From Brasenia schreberi (Eukaryota > Streptophyta > Magnoliopsida > Nymphaeales > Cabombaceae): a stretch of DNA of 64,000 nucleotides. A program made the translations under genes and the position numbers. Shown piece after piece: positions 27,551 through 39,428 of the stretch. The DNA is taken from assembly GCA_036023115.1 (NCBI GenBank), contig JAYKKT010000086.1, positions 13,779,501-13,843,500 of the forward strand. Direction: 5' to 3'. Numbering within the stretch: the first letter of the stretch is position 1; every line of letters starts with the position of its first letter. The notes beneath the pieces are model-generated. The model was given only the letters and a program-made list of their open reading frames with translations. It was not told the DNA's origin and made no database searches.

Positions 27551-27800
27551 TTATAGGGGATCAGAAAGATCACTAGCATAAAATGAACGTATATCACCAT
27601 TAACCTCAATCCAGCTACAACCACGGTTCTTCGACAACCTTTCTTCCTTCATAGTTTGCTTTGTTCTGCCCATATCATTCCATCTCCCTCCAAAGGAATA
27701 CAAGTTGTACAGAAGCACATAGTTAGCAGCACCGTTCCATGGTTCCAATTCTATAAGCTTCTGAGCTGCAATCTCTCCAAGTTGGGTTTATTCATTATTG
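27551..27800 (-). pseudogene. Captured PPR-gene fragment (PLS class, E domain)
   Basis: The minus strand reads LGEIAAQKLIELEPWNGAAN, then YVLLYNLYSFGGRWNDMGR and GCSWIEVNGDIRSFYASDLS. This is the E/E+ region found at the C-terminus of PLS-class PPR proteins, which act in organelle RNA editing. Only this end is present. It is in the opposite orientation to the UBX fragment, so the Pack element holds pieces of at least two genes. Confidence 0.78.
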
Positions 27801-28985
27801 GTGAACCACGCAACCACTACACAGTGCACCCATATTACAAAATCAAGGTCCATTTTTATTCCCTCAATCAACTCATATTTTTCTTATCAGACCAGCTCAA
27901 CCTAGCCGCTTTCACTAAAGGAGAGAGAAGACCAAAAGGAGAGAGAGAAGAAAAAAATGGCGTACCTGGTGTCCGTGGGGGAGAGCAGCGACAGGCAGGC
28001 GGGAGAGAGAGAGATTAACCCTAGTCTGATTCATCTTTTATTACATTTGGATCGGATCGATCCAATATGTATTAAAACATTGTTCGCTAACAGTGATATA
28101 GCGGACCGCTATAGCGATCCGCTATATCGAGTCTGGCAGGTCGCCCGCTATAGCGTTTTTTCTCCCGCTAAAATGCTATAGAGCGCTATTAATAACATAA
28201 GATAGGAGATTGTATAAAGATAAGAAATTTTGTAATGAATCACCATTTAATTTCAGTCATATTAGGTTGAAGATCAAGCAAGGGCCTAGGCAGTGAAGAC
28301 TATTATTCTTAATAATTTATGGTGGGACAATGTATCATATTTTCTTGAATTCACATAGCCTATTTGGGAGATGTTGAGAGAATTTGATAAAGATGAACCA
28401 ATGCTTCATAAAGTTTATGAAATGTGGGATATCATGATTGAAAAAGTTGAGTCAATAATTTTGAAGCATGTGGAAAAGAACAATACGAGACATCATCGTT
28501 TTATGGTTATATTCATTCTATATTAGTTTCAAGATGAGATACAAGTAACACTCCCTTGCATTGTTTAGCACATTCTTTAAATCCAAGATATTATGGGAAG
28601 AAATGGTTGCATGAGAGGAGTAGAAGTACTCCTCCTAATCAAGATCCTGAAACAGCAAAGAATAGGCAAATGTATTTAAGAAGGATTTATCGTGACTCAT
28701 ATTAAGATCTACTAGATTGGTGGGCATGTTATGGATTTGAGATGCCTCTTCTTTAAAAGCTTACACCAAAATTATTATCTCAACCTGCTACTTCATCTTG
28801 TTGTGAAAGGAATTGAAATACATATTCTCAAATTCACAATATCAAAAAGAACAATCTCTCAAGTAGTCGTACTAAAGACTTGGTTTATGTTCATTTAAAT
28901 CTAAGATTGGTTTCACAATCTAATACTGAGTACAGATAACTAATTACTAACAAACAAACAAACAACAACTAAGCATTTTCTCATA

Positions 28986-31790
28986 CTAGACGGGGTCGGC
29001 TATATGGATTCTTTGTTTCCACAGATCCCTATTGAGTGTCATGTTAGCAGTTAACTCACAATAAGCTAGATCATTCTTTATTGTTTCTTTCCAACACTTT
29101 TGTGGTTGTCCTCTACCTCTTTTAATACTTTCCAAATTTAGTTTTTCGTACCTTCTTATAGATTCTTCTTTTGATCTTCTTTCTATATGTTCAAACCATC
29201 TTAAACAATATTCTCTCATTTTATCCTCTATTGGTGTCACTCCTAATTTGTTTCTAATAACCTCATTATGTATACGGTCTTTTCTTGTATGACCACTCAT
29301 CCATCTCAACATCTTCATTTTTGTCACAGACAACTTTTGTATATGTTGATGATTAACAACCCAACACTCAGAACCATAAAACATGGTAGGCCTAATTGTT
29401 GCTCTATAATATTTACCTTTTAACTTTAATGGTATCTTCTTATCACAAAGAATACATGATGCTCCTCTCCATTTTAACCAACCAGCATTAATTCTATGCG
29501 TAACATCTCCATCAATTCTTCCTCACTCTGAAAAATTGACCATGGGTATTTAAAACTTTCCTTTTGGGGGATGCAATGTGTGTCAATTTTAATTTCTATG
29601 TCCTTTAAAGTAACCAAATGATCAAACTTACATTCCATATATTCTGTCTTTGTTCTACTAAGTCGGAGGCTTTTGCTTTCTAATGTTTCTCTCCATAGTT
29701 TCAATTTTCTATTAACCTTTTCTTTAGACTCCTCCACTAACACAATGTCATCTGCAAATAACATACACCAAGGTACTTCATCTTCAATATGTTTCGTTAA
29801 CTCATCAATCACCATTATAAATAAGTATGGACTTAATCCTTGATGTAACCCAATATTAACTTCAAAGAAATCTGTCATTCCTTCATGAGTTCTCACACAT
29901 GTTTTTGCACCATCATACATGCCTCTTATAAGGTTAATATATGTCAATGGGATACCTTTTTTTTCCAAAGTTCTCCAAAGAACCTCCCTCGGTACCCTAT
30001 CATAAGCTTTTTCTAGATCAATAAATATCATGTGAAGGACTTTCTTTTTTGCTCTAAAATGTTTCATAAGACGTCTCAAAGGGTGAATCGCTTCAATAGT
30101 AGATCTGCCTTGCATGAATCCAAATTGGTTCTCTGTTGTACTTGATACTTGTCTTAACCTATGTTCGATAATTCTTTCCCACAATTTCATAGTATGACTC
30201 ATTAACTTGATACCTCGATAATTCGCATAATTCTGAATGTCTCCCTTGTTCTTATATATGGGTATAAGTGTACTCACTCTCCATTCTTCGGGCATCTTTT
30301 GGTTTCTCCATATTTCATTAAATAGTCTTGTGAGCCAAGTGATTCCTATTTCTCCTAGTATTTTCCAAACTTCTATAGGAATATTGTCTAGTCCTACAGA
30401 TTTACCACCCTTCATATGTTTAAGAGCCTTTTTGGCTTCATTCTTTTGAATACGTCGGTAGAAATTATGGTTTATATACTTTTCTGATTTGGCTAACTCT
30501 CCTAAGCTAATACTGACATCTTTACTTTCATTAAAAAGCTTATAAAAATAGTTTTTCTATCTATTTCTTATATCATCATTTACCACTAGAATTTTTTCAT
30601 CCTCGTCCTTGATGCATCTAACATAATTAAGATCTTTAGTTTTCTTATCTCTAGCCCTAGGTATCCTAAAAATATCTCTTTCACCCTCTTTTGAGTTGAG
30701 TTTTTTATATAAATCTTCCCAAATTTTAGCTTTTGCTTCACTCATAGCCTTTTTCGCTTCCTTCTTTGCTTTCTTATAAGCCTCTAAAGTTTCACTAATT
30801 TTTTTGCATAATATAATTTGTAACATGCCCTCTTTGCCTTGATTTTATTTTGCACTACTTCACTCCACCACCAAGCTTCTTTTTGTGCCGGTACACCTCT
30901 CTTAGATACACCTAACACATCTTTCGCCACTTTCCTAATATGTATAGCCATATTGTTCCACATATCACAGGGTGTACCAACATAATTTCAAACATCTCCT
31001 TGAAGGACTTTCTGGTTAAATATATCTTCTTTCTCTATTTTGAGGTTCACCATTTAGTCCGAATAGTTTGATGCACTCTTTTCTTCTTTGTCTATTTTTT
31101 TATTCGTAAATCCATAACTAAAAGTCAATGTTGGGTGGTTAAGCTTTCTCCTACAATTACCTTACAATCTTTACAACACGCTCTATCTTTTTTTCTACAA
31201 ATAAAGTAATCAATTTGTGTTTATGATAAGCCACTCTTATAAGTAATTAAATGTTCATCTCGCTTTTTGAAGATTGTATTGACTATAAAGAGATCAAATG
31301 TCATAGAAAAATTTAAAATCTCCCTACCTTCCTCATTCATATCCCCAAAACGAAAGTTTCCATGAATCCCTTGATATCCTAATGCCTCTTTACCTACATG
31401 TCCATTTAAATCTCCTCCTAAATAAATCATCTCCCTTTGTGGAATCTTTTGAATCACCTAACTCTTCCCAAAAAGTTGTCTTTATACTATCTTCTAGTCC
31501 TACTTGGGATGCGTAAGCACAAACTATATTCAAAACCTCTGCTCCTAACACTAATTTCAACGTCATGATTCGGTCACCGTATCGTTGTATGTCTACTACA
31601 CTATCCTTTAAATCTTTATTTATGATAATACCAACTCCGTTTCGAGCCTTTTCTTTACCTGAGTACCATAATTTAAAACTTGTATCCTCTATCTCCTTTG
31701 CTTTTTCTCCAACCCATTTTGTCTCTTGTAAACATATAATATGAATCTTTCTCCGAATCATAGTATCTACCACCTCCATTAGCTTACCGG
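28986..31790 (-). pseudogene. RTE copy 1 endonuclease-reverse transcriptase ORF, broken
   Basis: From the N-terminus: APE-type endonuclease at 31779-31221 (IHIICLQETKWVGEKAKEIE, YLGGDLNGHVGKEALG), a linker rich in Lys/Glu at 30826-30557, RT at 30415-29474 with the catalytic [12 protein letters not shown] box, and the C-terminal region at 29384-28986 ending IHIADPV. At least five frame changes or stops separate these pieces. It is older than copy 2, as expected from the nesting. Confidence 0.88.
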
Positions 31791-32147
31791 ATAATGTTCC
31801 GATATTCTAAGAACCAATACGAATCTTATTATCTAGGACTAGCTTCCTTACCCCCCGCATCCATCCATATTGAAAATGCGGAGACCCTCTCTAAAAATTA
31901 TTCACTACATTTGGGCGGCAATATAGCGGGACTAACTTATTTACCCACACTCGTCCATGATGTGGGAACCCTCTCTGCAATTGATTCATTACATTCGGGC
32001 AAAAATGTAGTGGCCCTTTCTTATTTATCACTGCATTCGGGCTCTGTAGCGCGTCGCTAGGCAGAGACGCCCCAAAGCAATGCTCATAATTTTTATAATG
32101 CAACAACAACAATAACAACAACAACAACAACTAAGCCTTTTCCCATA

Positions 32148-34088
32148 CTAGACGGGGTCGGCTACATGGATTCTTTGTTTCCACAGATCTCTATCGTGTG
32201 CCATGTTAGCAGTTAACTCCCAATAAGCTAGATCATTCTTTATTGTTTCTTTCCAACACTTTTGTGGTCGTCCTCTACCTCTTTTAATACTTTCCAAATT
32301 TAGTTTTTCTAACCTTCTTACAGGTTCTTCTTTTGATCTTCTTTCTATATGTCCAAACCATCTTAAATGATGTTCTCTCATTTTATCCTCTATTGGTGCC
32401 ACTCCTAAATTGTTTCTAATAACCTCATTATGTATACGGTCTTTTCTTGTATGACCACTCATCCATCTCAACATCTTCATTTCTGTCACAGACATCTTTT
32501 GTACATGTTGATAATTAACTGCCCAACACTCAGAACCATAAAACATGGCAGGCCTAACTGCTGCTCTATAATATTTACCTTTTAATTTTAATGGTATCTT
32601 CTTATCACAAAGAATACCTGATGCTCCTCTCCATTTTAACCAACCAGCATTAATTCTATGTGTAACATCTCCATCAATTCTTCCATCACTTTGAAAAATT
32701 GACCCTAGGTATTTAAAACTTTCCTTTTGGGGAATGCAATGTGTGCCAATTTTAATTTCTATGTCCTCTGAAGTAGCCAAATGATCAAACTTACATTCCA
32801 TATATTTTGTCTTTGTTCTACTAAGTCGGAGGCCTTTGTTTTCTAATGTTTCTCTCCATAGTTCCAATTCTCTATTAACTTTTTCCTTAGACTCCTCCAC
32901 TAATACAATGTCATCTGCAAATAACATACACCAAGGTACTTCATCTTGAATATGTTTTGTTAACTCATCCATCACCATTATAAATAAGTATGGACTTAAA
33001 GTTGATCCTTGATGTAACCCAATATTAACTTCAAAGAAGTCTGTCGTTCCTTCATGGGTCCTCACACATGTTTTTGCACCATCATACATGTCTCTTATAA
33101 GGTTAATATATGCCAATGGAATACCTCTTTTTTCCAAAGTTCTCCAAAGAACCTCCCTCGGTACCCTATCATAAGCTTTTTCTAGATCAATAAATATCAT
33201 GTGAAGGTCTTTCTTTTTTGCTCTAAAATGTTCCATAAGACGTCTCAAAAGGTGAATCGCTTCAATAGTAGATCTACCTGGCATAAATCCAAATTGGTTC
33301 TCTGTTGTACTTGATACTTGTCTTAACCTACGTTCGATAATTCTTTCCCATAATTTCATAGTATGACTCATTAACTTGATACCTCGATAATTCACACAAT
33401 TTTGAATGTCTTCCTTGTTCTTATATACGGGTATAAGTGTACTTGCTCTCCATTCCTCGGGCATCTTTTGGTTTTTCCATATTTCATTAAATAGTCTTGT
33501 GAGCCAAGTGATTCCTATTTCTCCTAGTATTTTCCAAACTTCTATAGGAATATTATCTGGTCCTACTGATTTACCACTTTTCATATGTTTAAGAGCCTCT
33601 TTGACTTCATTCTTTTGAATACGTCGGTAGAAATTGTGGTTTATATACTTTTCTGACTTGGCTAAATCTCCTAAACTAATACTAACATCTTTATTTTCAT
33701 TAAAAAGATTATAAAAATAGTTTTTCCATCTATTTCTTATATCATCATTTGCCACTAGAATTTTTTCATCCTCGTCTTTTATGCATCTAACATAATTAAG
33801 ATCTTTAGTTTTCTTATCTCTAGCCCTAGCTATCCTAAAAATATCTCTTTCACCCTCTTTTGAGTTGAGTTTTTTATATAAGTCCTCCCAAATCTTAGCT
33901 TTTGCTTCACTAACGGCCTTTTTTGCTTCCTTCTTTGCTTTCTTATAAGCTTCTAAAGTTTCACTAGTTTTCTTAGCATAATGTAATTTGTAACATGCCC
34001 TCTTTGCCTTGATTTTGTTTTGTACTACTTCACTCCACCACCAAGCTTCTTTTTGTGCCGGTACACCTCCCTTAGATACCCCTAACAC
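32148..34088 (-). CDS. RTE copy 2 reverse transcriptase ORF, 646 aa
   Basis: This is the longest open frame in the window. It covers the Lys/Glu-rich linker (about residues 20-150), RT (about 180-430; [37 protein letters not shown], and the catalytic [12 protein letters not shown] near residue 405) and a C-terminal region ending RIHVADPV. The endonuclease part lies in the next frame upstream (34474-34082). The two overlap by 7 bp because one T is missing near 34090 (acatcttcgccac against acatctttcgccac in copy 1). The catalytic FADD is intact. Without its endonuclease N-terminus it should not mobilise on its own. Confidence 0.88.
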   Translation of the reverse strand: MLGVSKGGVPAQKEAWWWSEVVQNKIKAKRACYKLHYAKKTSETLEAYKKAKKEAKKAVSEAKAKIWEDLYKKLNSKEGERDIFRIARARDKKTKDLNYVRCIKDEDEKILVANDDIRNRWKNYFYNLFNENKDVSISLGDLAKSEKYINHNFYRRIQKNEVKEALKHMKSGKSVGPDNIPIEVWKILGEIGITWLTRLFNEIWKNQKMPEEWRASTLIPVYKNKEDIQNCVNYRGIKLMSHTMKLWERIIERRLRQVSSTTENQFGFMPGRSTIEAIHLLRRLMEHFRAKKKDLHMIFIDLEKAYDRVPREVLWRTLEKRGIPLAYINLIRDMYDGAKTCVRTHEGTTDFFEVNIGLHQGSTLSPYLFIMVMDELTKHIQDEVPWCMLFADDIVLVEESKEKVNRELELWRETLENKGLRLSRTKTKYMECKFDHLATSEDIEIKIGTHCIPQKESFKYLGSIFQSDGRIDGDVTHRINAGWLKWRGASGILCDKKIPLKLKGKYYRAAVRPAMFYGSECWAVNYQHVQKMSVTEMKMLRWMSGHTRKDRIHNEVIRNNLGVAPIEDKMREHHLRWFGHIERRSKEEPVRRLEKLNLESIKRGRGRPQKCWKETIKNDLAYWELTANMAHDRDLWKQRIHVADPV

Positions 34089-34474
34089 ATCTTCGCCACT
34101 TTCCTAATATGTATAGCCATATTGTTCCACATATCTGAGGGTGTGCCAACATAATTCCAAACATCTCCTTGAAGGACTTTTTGTTTAAATATATCTTCTT
34201 TCTCGCTTTTGAGGTTCCACCATTTAGTCCGAATAGCTCGATGCACTCTTTTCTTCTTTGTCCATTTTTTTATTTGTAAATCCATAACTAAAAGTCGATG
34301 TTGGGTGGTTAAGCTTTCTCCTGGAATTACCTTACAATCTTTACAACACGCTCTATCTTTTTTTCTACAAATAAAGTAATCAATTTGTGTTTGTGATAAG
34401 CCACTCTTATAAGTAATTAAATGTTCATCTCGTTTTTTGAAGATTGTATTGACTATAAAGAGATCAAATGACAT
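34082..34474 (-). pseudogene. RTE copy 2 endonuclease C-terminal part
   Basis: An open frame of 130 codons (FDLFIVNTIFKKRDEHLITY, QIDYFICRKKDRACCKDCK) gives the end of the APE endonuclease and the start of the linker. It is separated from the 646-codon RT frame by a one-base deletion. The upstream two-thirds of the endonuclease is absent owing to 5' truncation. Confidence 0.85.
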
Positions 34475-35175
34475 AGCAAAATCAAATGTTCATAATTTTT
34501 ATAATGCATGTTATAAAAATCCGATGAAGTTTTACGCTGGCTGTCGGAAGCCTAACACAACCCTCCTCCTTTATCCAGGCTTGGGACCAGCAATGCAAGG
34601 GTGATCCCTTACATGGGTGGAGTTATAGGTAACTAATTACTAATCTTTCAAAAATATTTTTTTTTATTAATCATGGTGATTATATTTCATCTTTTATTGT
34701 TATTTATTTGAATATATTACAGTGAAGGAGCATCAAAATATTGGGATGCAAATCCAAAGGAATATCATTTAGATGACAGCCAAGATTTGCATACCCTTAA
34801 TATGAAACTCATTGAACCAATAGTCCATTCAGTTGATAATGTTGTTGATAGTGAAAATCTATGATTTATCAGGTACATGTTCATTTCATTTATCAAACAT
34901 TAAGATTTTCTTTTGATTGATGTGTATATTATGATGAAATTAGTAGTTGTTTACCGTTTACGTGTTTTGCTTTAATATAAAGTTGTGTACTTACTACTGT
35001 CATATACTTATGTTAATTGATGTCTCACTTGTTCTAGCTTGAATATTATATATATAATATTATATACCTTAGTCTTGTCGCCGCACCCAAAATTTTTGAA
35101 ATTTGCTGTATCCCACACTCGTGTCCGCACCCACACCCACACCCGCACCTGCACCCGTGTGACATAGGCTTTGTC

Positions 35176-38100
35176 CATAAACCAACACCAAGACGTTCCC
35201 GGAGTGACACTTGTCCTATTCATACCATAAAGGAGTGAACATATAGTCACACTAACATGGATAAAGAGAGCAACGGTTGAAAGCCTTCAAATTGAAGGAA
35301 GTCATGAGTTTCATATCTGGGTTACACGTCTGGTAGGTGTCTGGCTAAGCCCAGCTCGCTAATCAAAATAACAGGTACTGGCCTGTAAAAATAGGATGAT
35401 AAAGGATACAAAGAAAGCCATTGACACTGAACCTTTGCAGTGATTAAAATTGCTAAACTTCAATAAGCATGAGAGATGTACAGGCACATGCACATAGATA
35501 TATATATACGTGAACGTGTAGAAAGACAAAAAGATAGAGATGAATAACCTAAATGACGGTCATCTCTATCTTGGGCGCTTCTGGATGCACAGATCATAAA
35601 AGCTAAATTCAGCAGCCACAGACATAATGTTTGGTTTGCTCATGACAATAGATCCACAAGGAATTCAATTATCATGCAAATTGGAACCAATGAACCATGT
35701 AAAGGGGCAACCTACCCTAGAAAATGTACTGATCGTACAATATTGGAAGAAACAAATGCACTGCAGGTTTATCAGAAACTAAAGTACATGACTTAACAAC
35801 AATATCTTGGCATAACATGAAGGACAACCTTACAGACTTTGAGATATAAAATGTATAGCCTTATTGAACCTTCCGCATCTTCAAATCAATATATGACATA
35901 GAATCAACAGTTTATAGCTGAAAATCACCATTTTGCTTTCTAAGTGATAGCAAACAATGATTTGGTACATGAATGACAAAATTCTGAGATGTATTTGAGT
36001 TGATACATAAAAAATTACTTGAATGCTTTAACTAAGAAGTAACAGAAACAACTCCCACATTATTACAACCTTTAACTGCATTGAAAATATTCGCAATATT
36101 GGAAGAACAGCGAAGAGTTTTGATCACTAGTATAAAGTATAAACTCAGTGGGGCCTCTGAACCACAATAAAAGTAGAAAGGCTAAATCTATGTAAAATAA
36201 ATCCTGTTCCTAATGGGTAGACAAAACATTGTCCTGTTGCAAAACCAAACACGTTCTTGCCAGTACTAACAAGAGTTTTGCAATCTAAGCTAACACAACC
36301 ATTACGCAAACAGAAAAGAATTACAGTTCTGAAAGCTTGAAAATTATGGAACATACAAAACGGAAATACAAAATGATGAAGATGAAAACATAGAAAACAA
36401 ATAAAGAAACATAAGTAATTGTACAAGACCACCTCCTTTGGTTAAACACTTCCCACTAAGTATAGAAAATGTGCATTGAAATGAAGGGAGACAAGAGGCA
36501 AGACATGAAGTCAGGGCTGTCTCTCTCAATATTAGATTGATATTCAGAAATATGCTTCTCAACGATTCCTTTCCGAAAGTGTAAGAACTATGGGGTTTAG
36601 AAATAATCACAGTTATCATATTATTCACCATTCAGTCCACGCTCTTTCTAGGAATTAGCTGACCAAGCTCCAGGATGCAGGCTGTTAGATGTTTGGCTTG
36701 ATAATGCATGGAGCCAAGATTGAGGGAAGTTGTTTCAGCTTGAATGAACCTCAAATTTCATGAGCTTAAAACAGATAAGGGTATTTAACTCATGGTCTTC
36801 TTCAATCGAATTCACATATGCAACAGGAATATCACTAAGGTATTCATTAATGGGTTAGAGTAAACCATAGGCTGAATCAGATTGTTCCGTGAACCAGATG
36901 GGTATCAATAGAGAAACTTATAATTGACAAAACACAGTGAGTAACATTACAAAAGCTGAATGAATGTCTAGATTTCAATGATAAAGGTGTCAACTGTGCA
37001 CACAAAACGTGAATGCAATACGTGGAGAGCCAACATTAATTTTTCCAAAATGCATGTCAAGATGCAGCATTGCGGAGCAGTTATCAGCTTTGGAATGCTC
37101 TACTAATTTCACTTTGAGAAGACAAAGAAATGTATCATTGTAAGTGATGCTCGTGCAACTGCTACACTAGGTTGTTTAACTAACAAACAAATGGATAACA
37201 GAATTGGTATCAGGCGAGTCACTGAGCGAGAACATTTATGATTCAGAAGCAGCAGCATAAGGGGTGATCTTGCTTTTTCTACGATGATGGAAGAAATTCA
37301 TGTAGCATCGCTGTTGAAATGAAAATCAATATGACGCAGACACTTTTTATAGTTTATAGGAACCATAATGCCATACACAGTACAAACTACAATTTTCATT
37401 CATTTATGTTTATGTACCCTTACAGCTGCAAGCATGCAAGAATGGTGAAGCAGATGTTGCAACAAGACCCTAAGCTTTAAAAGCACAGACTTACCAGAGT
37501 GAAAGTATGTGAAGTAACCAGCACAAGAATGAGAAGGTTCTGTGCGCCCATTCGTTCATATCACTGAGACTTAGGTACACTAAAGTTGAAACTTAATGCA
37601 GATGTCAACTATAACCAATTAGCGAGTGAATATAATTCAGGACCAGTAAAGGTCAAAAGTCAAATTGCACGCAGAAAGGAGGGAGATATGTGAAGAAACG
37701 GGATCAGCTTATTTGTCAAAAGTTCCTTTTATTTTAACATCTCTGACACCTACGTGGAGATACAGCAGTAACGGGACATAATGTCCTCCAACTTTGACAT
37801 TTCTAAAAGCAGGAGTTCCTTTGTGTGATTATTACATTTTGGTGAACCAACACCTAAGCCTCAGATCACATCTCTCTCTCCACAATATAAAAGGTACACC
37901 AATTTCAAGAAAACATGAAACCAAAAGTATATATTAAAAAAATGGTTTGAATTTGTTCACAGCAAAAATTAGGAAGACCTGCTATTGCTCTTATTGCCTT
38001 TTCTGTTAACCAGTCTCAGTTTTTATATTCCTATATTTCTTCTATGAAACAATCAATACATCTTGATAATATGTAAATGCAAAAACTGAATGCTCTCCAT

Positions 38101-38234
38101 TACATGAACAGAGTTTCAGAAAAAGTGAAGAATTAATGCGTCTAGATACAAACTGTTTAAGCAGTGCATAACACGGAAATAGGAGAACTGAATGCTTTGC
38201 GCTGAAAGAAGAGAAACAAGAAGAATAAATGCAC
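35176..38234 (-). other. Remaining PP2A B' intron sequence
   Basis: Intron DNA between the hAT insertion and exon 1. No gene, RNA or transposon end is recognised; open frames at 36145-36631 do not resemble proteins. Confidence 0.5.
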
Positions 38235-39428
38235 CTGGAAATGCGGACTATTCAAGCAGCGGCCTACTTGTCTAAAGAGCGGAACCATGCAACGTTGGAA
38301 TTCCGCCGATTGTGTTGCCTCAAGAACTTCCTCCAACTCGCTTAGAAAAAGGACCTCCTTCTGACAGTTAACTACAGGCCAGTACTTCAACAATCCTCTT
38401 ATAACCATGTCTGCAAGCTTATGATCTTTCTCAATGAATTGAGTTATGCAATAGGACAGCTGTTGATGATACACTGGAACCGACTTAGGCTTGTGAAGTG
38501 GGATAAGAGCGCGAACAAGGAACAGCTTATGTTCCTCTTTCATTGGCAACGCAAACCCATTAACTATGCTGCCCAGGATCTCCAAAAGCTCCCCAATGCC
38601 ACTGTGCCTTTCTGTTTCAAATATAAATCTATAGAAGATATTGTTGATTCCTTTTCTTATGAAGGGACGATGAACCATGAACTTTCCGTATATGCGGTGC
38701 AGAATGGTTTTCAAATAGTCCCTCTCACGTGGATCCTCTGAATTAAACAAGTCGAGCAATTTTAGAACAAAAGAGTGGTCGATGTACCTCTTCGCGATCT
38801 TAGTATCAGTATCTGAAGAAACAACATATCGTAAGAGAAGTTCATAAACAATCTGCAAGTGTGGCCATGAAGGTTCGAGAAAAGCGTCTTCTTCCTCAGG
38901 ATCAGCATTATCGGGTCCAGTGTTTTCATGACAAGTTGGTGGCAAGCAGCGGAAGATATTCACAGCAACCATCCTGATCAGTTCTTCTTGCATCGATTCC
39001 GTGAGCTTCCCAGGTCCCGACTGAATGAAGTCCACAAGCTCAAGCAGAGTCTGCCCTTTAGTCTCTTTCTCTCTAACAAATTTGAAGCTATCTGAGAAGT
39101 CGAAAACTACCGAACAGATAAGAAGCTTCCTCACGAACAGATTCTGCCGCTCAGAGACAGGAGTCTCTCTAAAGAGCGGAAGCAATTCAAAGGATCCAGC
39201 CGCCGAAGGCGCGGTCGCTTGGACTCTATCATGACCGACTGCATTGCTTCTCACTATATTCGTATTTAAGGTGGCATTTGATGTAGAAATACTAGTTGGA
39301 TTTGACACTGAGGTTGAATCGGGAAGGGCGGATGCAGAATTTGCAGACAAGGTATACAATAAAGAGTCGTTTGCATCCGATTTGGAAACCTTGCGGTTTC
39401 CCCGCTTGCCCATGATCTTGTTAAACAT
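38235..39428 (-). CDS. PP2A B' (B56) regulatory subunit, coding exon 1 (N-terminal 398 aa)
   Basis: B' subunits bind the PP2A A/C core and choose substrates, in cytosol and nucleus. Start [20 protein letters not shown] is typical of plant B' proteins. Residues 21-75 are Ser/Asn/Thr-rich and probably disordered. The B56 helical domain begins near residue 82 ([20 protein letters not shown]) and continues into exon 2. HRIYGKF at 244-250 lies in the region that forms the substrate-motif (LxxIxE) pocket in human B56. Exon 1 ends NSPHFQ, then GTGCATTT as donor. With exon 2 (21908-22234) the protein is 506 residues, the normal length, with no stop or frameshift. The exact paralogue is not resolved, so no symbol is given. 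Confidence 0.95.

Larger units (their letters stand above)
25140..28200. mobile_element. Pack-type hAT-like element carrying gene fragments
   Basis: Ends are ctatgttatcaatagcgg on the left and cgctattaataacataa on the right, forming an imperfect inverted repeat (YTATGTTATYAATAGCG). Flanks are ggtaggag (25132-25139) and gataggag (28201-28208), a 7/8-matching 8-bp TSD. Subterminal regions are dense in TAGCGG/CCGCTA (25155-25222, 28088-28172). The interior has no transposase but carries UBX-protein exons and a PPR-gene fragment. Transposase coding of the host hAT resumes directly after it. Confidence 0.8.
32101..34489 (-). mobile_element. RTE-clade LINE, copy 2 (5'-truncated, nested in copy 1)
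   Basis: It is flanked by a perfect 17-bp TSD, tcataatttttataatg, at 32084-32100 and 34490-34506, derived from the 5' UTR of copy 1. It begins with (CAA)n (the tail on the minus strand) and is truncated within the endonuclease domain. It is the youngest layer of the nest. Confidence 0.93.
28951..34629 (-). mobile_element. Full-length RTE-clade LINE, copy 1 (interrupted by copy 2)
   Basis: Its 3' end (with (TTG)n-like tail) is at 28951 and its 5' end (cccttacatgggtggagtta) is at 34629. It is flanked by a 14-bp TSD, taactaattactaa, at 28937-28950 and 34630-34643. The body is 28951-32100 plus 34507-34629; the interval between is copy 2 and its TSD. It lies within the hAT transposase region. The encoded protein has an APE endonuclease followed by RT, typical of plant RTE elements, which databases often mislabel as craniofacial development protein 2-like. 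Confidence 0.92.
24164..34864 (+). pseudogene. hAT transposase (BED finger, DUF659, C-terminal dimerisation), broken
   Basis: Pieces in order: a BED-type finger at 24168-24365 (NTHFMYKFYNMSFTGSYTRV, with the zinc-binding Cys and His positions changed to Tyr); a DUF659-like core at 24620-25139 (ITDNVANCKSAV, IFWTPCVAHSLHLTF); a C-terminal segment at 28201-28936 (NNLWWDNVSYFLEFT, LHKVYEMWDIMIEK, then ERNWNTYSQIHNIK-like sequence); and a tail at 34660-34864 (EGASKYWDANPKEYHLDDS). Many stops and frameshifts lie between. The C-terminal pieces can only be joined by skipping the Pack element and the LINE, which confirms both as insertions. The encoded enzyme cannot be active. Confidence 0.85.
22619..35167 (+). 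mobile_element. hAT DNA transposon in the PP2A B' intron (12.5 kb with nested elements)
   Basis: The element starts ctatgtcacacaggcacc and ends gcacccgtgtgacatag, giving the terminal inverted repeat CTATGTCACAC(A/G)GG. It is flanked by a perfect 8-bp target-site duplication, gctttgtc, at 22611-22618 and 35168-35175; 8 bp is the hAT hallmark. Subterminal DNA is rich in GACACGG/GGGTGCGGGTG motifs. The interior holds a decayed transposase split by two later insertions (25140-28200 and 28951-34629). Without these the element would be about 3.8 kb, normal for an autonomous hAT. Confidence 0.9.
22235..38234 (-). other. 16,000-bp intron of the PP2A B' gene
   Basis: The donor is CAG/GTGCATTT at 38234 and the acceptor is TTTCTGCAG/GTA at 22235. 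12.5 kb of it is one hAT insertion with further elements inside; removing that leaves about 3.4 kb. The LINEs inside are in the same orientation as the gene, and the hAT coding strand is opposite. Confidence 0.9.

Noticed and set aside
29474..30449. Plus-strand frames such as 30237-30449 and 33406-33618 that recur in each RTE
   Set aside because: They are antisense shadows of the RTE reverse transcriptase and recur only because the element does.
36145..36631. Two overlapping minus-strand frames in the PP2A intron
   Set aside because: Low-complexity Phe/Leu/Ser-rich translations without homology; intron DNA.
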